From: Blastomyces gilchristii SLH14081
Taxonomy: Eukaryota; Ascomycota; Eurotiomycetes; Onygenales; Ajellomycetaceae
NCBI RefSeq assembly: GCF_000003855.2
Contig: NW_003101648.1
Coordinates: 101,344-165,343, forward strand
DNA: 64,000 bases
Reading direction: 5' to 3'
Both the position numbers and the translations under genes were made by a program. The notes under the pieces were generated by a model. That model worked only from the letters and a program-made list of their open reading frames with translations. It did no database searches and was not told the DNA's origin. Of this stretch, positions 60,096 through 64,000 are shown piece by piece. The first letter of the stretch is position 1, and every line of letters begins with the position of its first letter.

Positions 60096-60460
60096 AAAAT
60101 TATATAAATTATAATCTATATTTAGAAAAGTAATGATATTTAATAATACTCTCTATTAAATTTTCAATAAATGAGTACTATATTATGATATTATATAAGT
60201 GAGAAGTAATTTTATAATCTCATTTAATATTATTCTCAATAATGAAATCAGAATGAAAATATGACTAAGAATTCAAATATATTCTTTATTCAGAACTAGA
60301 TTTTTATTTGAAAAGTGAATCTGAAATCTTTAATATTTAAAATAATGTGATTTGAGATCAATGTGATGAACACAAACCATGATCAGAAGTAATGCTTTTA
60401 GGCAACATGACAACTGTAAAGTTTGGTCCTGGTCTCAGACACGGTCACACGGTCAGTCTA

Positions 60461-60483
60461 CAGACAGTCATATAATCAGTCTA
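60461..60483 (-). mobile_element. hAT transposon copy E, terminus
   Basis: CAGACAGT (duplicated by hAT-F) followed by CATATAATCAGTCTA, the end of the oldest hAT. This is the right border of the transposon stack. The next eight bases, CTTATCAC, should be its target duplication, whose partner lies off the left edge. Confidence 0.8.
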
Positions 60484-60973
60484 CTTATCACACATACAAT
60501 CTCTCTTCTTCTGCTCTTGTAACTAATATTGCTGAAGATAACTAAGAAATAAAAACTGTTGTCACTCTAGTCTGTATAGTCTGCTTGTATAATAATATTC
60601 TCATGTCAACAGTTGAGTCATACTATGAAGTTGAGGCCGTTCTTTTTGAGTGGGGCAGCCCCTTCAATTGGGAAATGTGCTCATGGTAGATTATCGAGCA
60701 TGTAAAGCCATTTCCTCTCCTGAAAAGGGGTATTTAAAATGTGTAAAGCTGTTCCTAGGGTATACTAATCTGTATGTGTTTACGATTGAATGTTATTGTG
60801 ATGTGTGTGCAGGAAAGCAAAGCCAAACCCCCCGCGCTTTGGTAAAACGACCGTACCACCCAAGACGCCCCTCCCCATATTCGCTAGCGCTATAAAGAGA
60901 AAGGAAAAAGTATAGATATATAAAAAAACGAGTGTAACAATGATAAAAGGGCCTTTGGCGGTCCCGCTTCAGA
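60484..60973. other. Intergenic transition from mutated repeats to host DNA
   Basis: Bases 60484-60630 are AT-rich without a recognisable element. From about 60633 (GAGGCCGTTC) composition becomes normal, with CCCCC, GGGG and CG. No gene is seen; the short frames 60650-60895 and 60793-60984 look like chance or 3'-flank frames. It contains the 3' flank of the gene on the right. Confidence 0.6.
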
Positions 60974-63900
60974 TCAAAGATCAAGCCAAAGATCAGACTC
61001 TATAGGTTGATGAAGATTCCCTTCCGCCAACCGCCCATATCGAGGATCATCATCCAGGACAACATCCTCCGCGAAAGCAACTTTGGCACTCCTCCGTCCT
61101 CTCGACGCTGTCTTGTTTCTAGGGTGATGAGGATGTGTTATGGTTGTTGTTAATTTCCTTGCTGGATATTTCTCAACAGCCCGAGTTTTCCGTGCGAGGA
61201 AATTCCTTGTCCGGTTATCCCTGACACGCCTCCACCAGCGGATAATAACCCCTTTTGCCCATATTACCCTATTTCTCTCCTGAACAACCGCCATGCATTC
61301 CGTTGCAACCTTTGCAGCGACGAGGCGTTGTTGAAGTTGGCGTTGGGCAAGTGTTCGTCTCCAGGCTGTCTGTAGAACAATTGCTGCCCGGACCCTTTTT
61401 GAGGCGGGTAGAAGCCTGCTGCAAAGAAAAGCGAGAGCTGCGAGGGTGAAATCTCGATCAAAAAAGTGAGATGAGGATGCGCAAGAGGGAGATGAAGGTG
61501 CTGGAGCCACAAGGGAGGCTGAGGTTTCGAAACATATATTAGCTTATTCATATCTTTTTTCGGAGATGATAAAACGAAGGAGCTTCATGCTTACCGAATT
61601 GACTGCTACAACCCAAAGACCGAAGTCTCATGTCCAAACTAGTTGAGCAGCTTAATCTCTTCTCCTCCCCAACAATAAAGCTTTCGTACTCATCGACGAT
61701 GATCGCGAAAATGCGCCCGTCAGCAAAGCTCGTTGTTAAGTTATCGAGTCGAATACCCCTAAGTCGTGCAACACACGATGCCCATCTCTTGAGAAGGAAC
61801 GAATACCTCTCATAACCTGCATCAAAATCTTCTTCTTCTTCTTCTTCTTCTTCTAGTTCTTCATCACGATCTCCAAATTCGTGTCCACCTCGGCTACTTT
61901 CCCAAGTTGCTTCTTTCTTTTTTTCCAGGCGTCGAATTTCTTTTCTAACATCGTCCCAGTCCACCAAACCAGACAGCCCCCATTTCCCAACAAGGCCCCA
62001 GAGCAGCGCTATGGTTTTTTCTCGGTATCCATCAACGATATCCTCCGCACGGATATCTTTGACTATGATACCAATGCCCTGAAGGCCTGATAGAGCGCTT
62101 AGTGCGATTTGCACGTTGAATAGTTTCGTCGCCCGACCAATGCAGGGCAGCCTTAAATGCTGAGAAAGTATCCAGTCTTCTTCTCCTTCTAATAGAGATA
62201 TAACTTCCCCAGTTGGCATGGTAAGTGTACTCGTGGCATCAAGGTCACGTTGCTGGGAGAGTAGAGCCGATGCAGACGGGTATAGAAGTAGCTCTACTAA
62301 CCTCGTAAGAAGTATGCCATCTCGAAGATCCACAGCAAGATTATTAATGCGATAATCGTATTCTTGTAGAGGGTGTTGTTTGTAGACTACCTGGCAGTCA
62401 AGGTGACTTAGTGGCCGGATAATGTCGCCAACAGACGGAAGCAGCATGTTCCCCAGCCCCTGGAGGACAGCTGCTGATGACTTATACTTTGACGACGGAG
62501 TAAACAAACATCGCGGCAATGTAGTTTCTGAACTAGACCTTGCCCTATCGAGGAGCACAATTATCATAATACTGCGCAAAAGAGTTCTTCGGTAAGACCA
62601 ACGCGGCGTACCGGCATCCTCACCACTTATACCAGCAGCAGTACCAACGCCAACATCTTCATTTCGTAGAATAAACGTTTCCAAAAATGACTCTATCGTA
62701 CGACGGAATTGTCTGTCTCCCCTTGGCGAAGCGGAAATTGTGGAATTGCTGGGTCTACTCGGTCGATTTGGAACGGGTATCCTTCGACCTATTACTGTTT
62801 CCGCAGCGGCTCGAAGCGCAGAAAGGTCATAAGTTTCCATCCAAAAATTGAGGAAGGCGCGTTTTCGTCCGATATCCTCTTTCAAACCATTTGCACGAGC
62901 CAAAACATCCTTAGGTACCCCCAACGCCCCATATTCGATAGATGCGTGAACTCGTTTATATAGGAGGGAGAAAGAGGGTTCTTGGTAGATCCCCAAAAGT
63001 TCGTGTCTAAGGGCGTCACTATCATGTTGGCCTGAGTTTTCTCGTGCAGAGTCAAAGAGACCATTCACAAGTTGGGTGATTGCCGCCTCTTGATGTGCAA
63101 GCCAACTCTCTTCATACATAGCGGGATTAGATATGTCTTCAGTTAATAGAGGGTATTTCTGATCGATCGTCAACGGAGGAACGCTGGGAACCGTAAGTTT
63201 CGTTGGAGGTCCTTTTGGTACTGGAGGCTTTCTTATCGTTGGCGGCTTAGGGGCAGGTGGAGAGAGCTGTGGCCCTGTGCCCTGGCTCCGGCGAGCCTTC
63301 AAGGTAACCTTGGGGTTGGAGGCGCTTTTTTCTCGCAGGCTTGCCTTTGAATTCACGGCCACGTTTGGTTTATTGCCGAGTATCTTCCTGTCAGTGGGTT
63401 GAGAATTTCGCCGCGTTTCAGGCTTCGTCCTCGCCGTTGGCTTAACAGTCGGTGTAGATCTTTTGACAGGCTCCACGGTACATATGCTCTTCCTTTTTTC
63501 AGTACGTGGCACATCAAAAACAGGGAAATCTATTCCTTTAGATTTCTTATATTTGTCGCCAGGAACAATTAATCCACCTGGAGGTATATTTTCCTTTCCA
63601 CCGTTCTGACCTGCTATATCATGTTTGACACTAGACTCCTGCATCGGTTTTAATGAAGGCTGAAGGGGTGCACGTCGGGGAGCGACAGCGAATGACTTCC
63701 TTCCCGGCCGTTTTCGAGAAATCTTGGATTCCAAGCTGTCTATGTCAGAATGCCCAACTGCGTTGTCCTTTTCCTCAGAAGGATTTAGAGTTTTGACTGG
63801 ACTGAATATGCCCATGAAAACGGAGGGAATGGTAGTGTCTTCCGGAGGGATGTAAATGGTTCTTCTCCTAATTGCCTTCTTCAGAGGGTCATCAGTCGCA

Positions 63901-64000
63901 GCTGTTGGCTGCTCCTCTTTCAGCTTCCCAATGCGCCTATTTATAACAGGGGATTTCTGAGGTTGTGGAGGGTTCTGTCGTTGCACAGTGGGCTTGTCAA
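60974..64000 (-). CDS. Abnormal spindle-like (Asp/ASPM, Sha1) calmodulin-binding protein, 5' end off the window
   Basis: Two exons are visible: 61595-64000 (open to the edge, no ATG seen; the first frame-wise GTG at 63984-63986 is internal) and 60974-61518. Together they encode about 983 residues. The N-terminal part is basic and disordered with RRTIYIPPEDTTIPSVFMG, a motif of fungal Asp proteins, and Pro-rich stretches. A helical middle follows, then a calponin-homology segment (YRINNLAVDLRDGILLTRLVELLL.., about 62390-61960), an acidic Glu run, and a second CH-like segment (FADGRIFAIIVDEY, about 61710-61670). Exon 2 has IQ-type calmodulin-binding helices (AIVLQTAWRRTLAQRQLQQR and GVIIRWWRRVRDNRTR). 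Asp proteins act at spindle poles on microtubules and bind calmodulin; many are longer, with more IQ repeats, so this is a compact fungal form. Trp is TGG here, and no RIP-like damage is visible. Confidence 0.9.
61519..61594 (-). other. Spliceosomal intron of the Asp-like gene, 76 bp
   Basis: On the minus strand the donor is TTCG|GTAAGC, a branch-like AGCTAAT lies before the acceptor, and the acceptor is CCTCAG|CCTCCC. It is a phase-1 intron: splicing joins ..CSSQF to ASLVAPAPSS.. and gives the IQ-motif exon. Without splicing the frame stops 14 codons into the intron. Confidence 0.88.
61829..61853. repeat. (CTT)n run in exon 1 encoding a Glu tract
   Basis: Eight or so CTT units, read as GAA/GAG on the minus strand, give the acidic tract EELEEEEEEEEDFD between the two CH segments. 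It is a length-variable linker in a real gene. Confidence 0.85.

Larger units (their letters stand above)
47029..60460 (-). mobile_element. hAT transposon copy F, interrupted by LINE-b
   Basis: Reverse orientation: TAGACTGGCCGG at 47029 and ..CACACGGTCAGTCTA at 60460, flanked by the 8-bp duplication CAGACAGT. Without LINE-b and its duplication it is about 5.8 kb, like hAT-D. The transposase side is 47029-49551 (TDNAVNN equivalent near 48815-48840). The accessory region is about 57860-58700, the microsatellite about 58738-58870 and the T-rich tract about 59955-60095. The left terminus at 60422-60460 is the least mutated of its kind here. Confidence 0.95.

Noticed and set aside
61881..62963. 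Plus-strand and alternative minus-strand frames inside the Asp-like gene (61255, 61630, 61881, 62709, 62882)
   Set aside because: They are shadows of the long minus-strand coding exon, which has continuous domain homology.
63984..63986. Start codon of the Asp-like gene at the right edge
   Set aside because: The codon is GTG, the frame stays open to base 64000, and nuclear fungal genes start with ATG; the true start is outside the window.
1..64000. tRNA, rRNA or telomere/centromere satellite
   Set aside because: No cloverleaf, rRNA core sequence or TTAGGG-type repeat array was seen; the AT-rich block is fully explained by nested transposons.

Overview
This window is a filamentous ascomycete chromosome segment. 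About 60.5 kb is an AT-rich, gene-free stack of nested transposons, followed by about 3.4 kb of normal-composition host DNA with the 3' part of one intron-containing gene. That gene, on the minus strand, is a fungal abnormal-spindle (Asp/ASPM, 'calmodulin-binding protein Sha1') homologue. The gene style, the CT-rich AT blocks and the repeat-directed C-to-T damage point to Pezizomycotina. A Eurotiomycete such as an Onygenales species is my best guess, but nothing here proves it.

Layout, reconstructed from target-site duplications (TSDs). The outermost element is an old hAT transposon (hAT-E: 46567-47028 resuming at 60461-60483) that runs off the left edge. Another hAT (hAT-C) sits inside it, also running off the left edge; its right end is split into 13350-13518 and 46510-46566. 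hAT-C holds two LTR elements. Gypsy-1 (from beyond base 1 to 13349) is itself hit by hAT-A (1-2463) and hAT-B (3417-10881), and hAT-B carries a 506-bp non-autonomous hAT (8132-8637). A Ty1/copia element is stretched over 13519-46509 by three insertions: LINE-a (14305-30067, containing Gypsy-2 at 19683-27973), hAT-D (32376-38235) and Gypsy-3 (38317-44058). To the right, hAT-F (47029-60460) holds LINE-b (49565-57188). Thirteen element copies are assigned, nine with a TSD readable on both sides (8 bp for hAT, 4-5 bp for LTR elements, 13 bp for LINEs).

All coding regions in the stack are dead. Most tryptophan codons now read TGA, catalytic aspartates have become asparagines, and CC, GG and CG are scarce. 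Copy-to-copy comparison shows changes mainly at the first C of CC and at CG, with CA also hit in the oldest copies. This resembles repeat-induced point mutation (RIP), but the context differs from the classic CpA bias.

The most interesting structure is in the LINE family: a 5' leader with two 155-bp tandem units, an array of nine short hairpins with recurring CTCTT loops, three larger hairpins sharing one loop just before ORF1, and two hairpins before the (TAA)n tail. Both copies retain most of this. Gypsy-2 has about 2 kb between its integrase and 3' LTR that reads on the opposite strand as a cysteine-rich, DUF3716-like protein. The hAT family has an accessory lysine-rich coding region upstream of its transposase.
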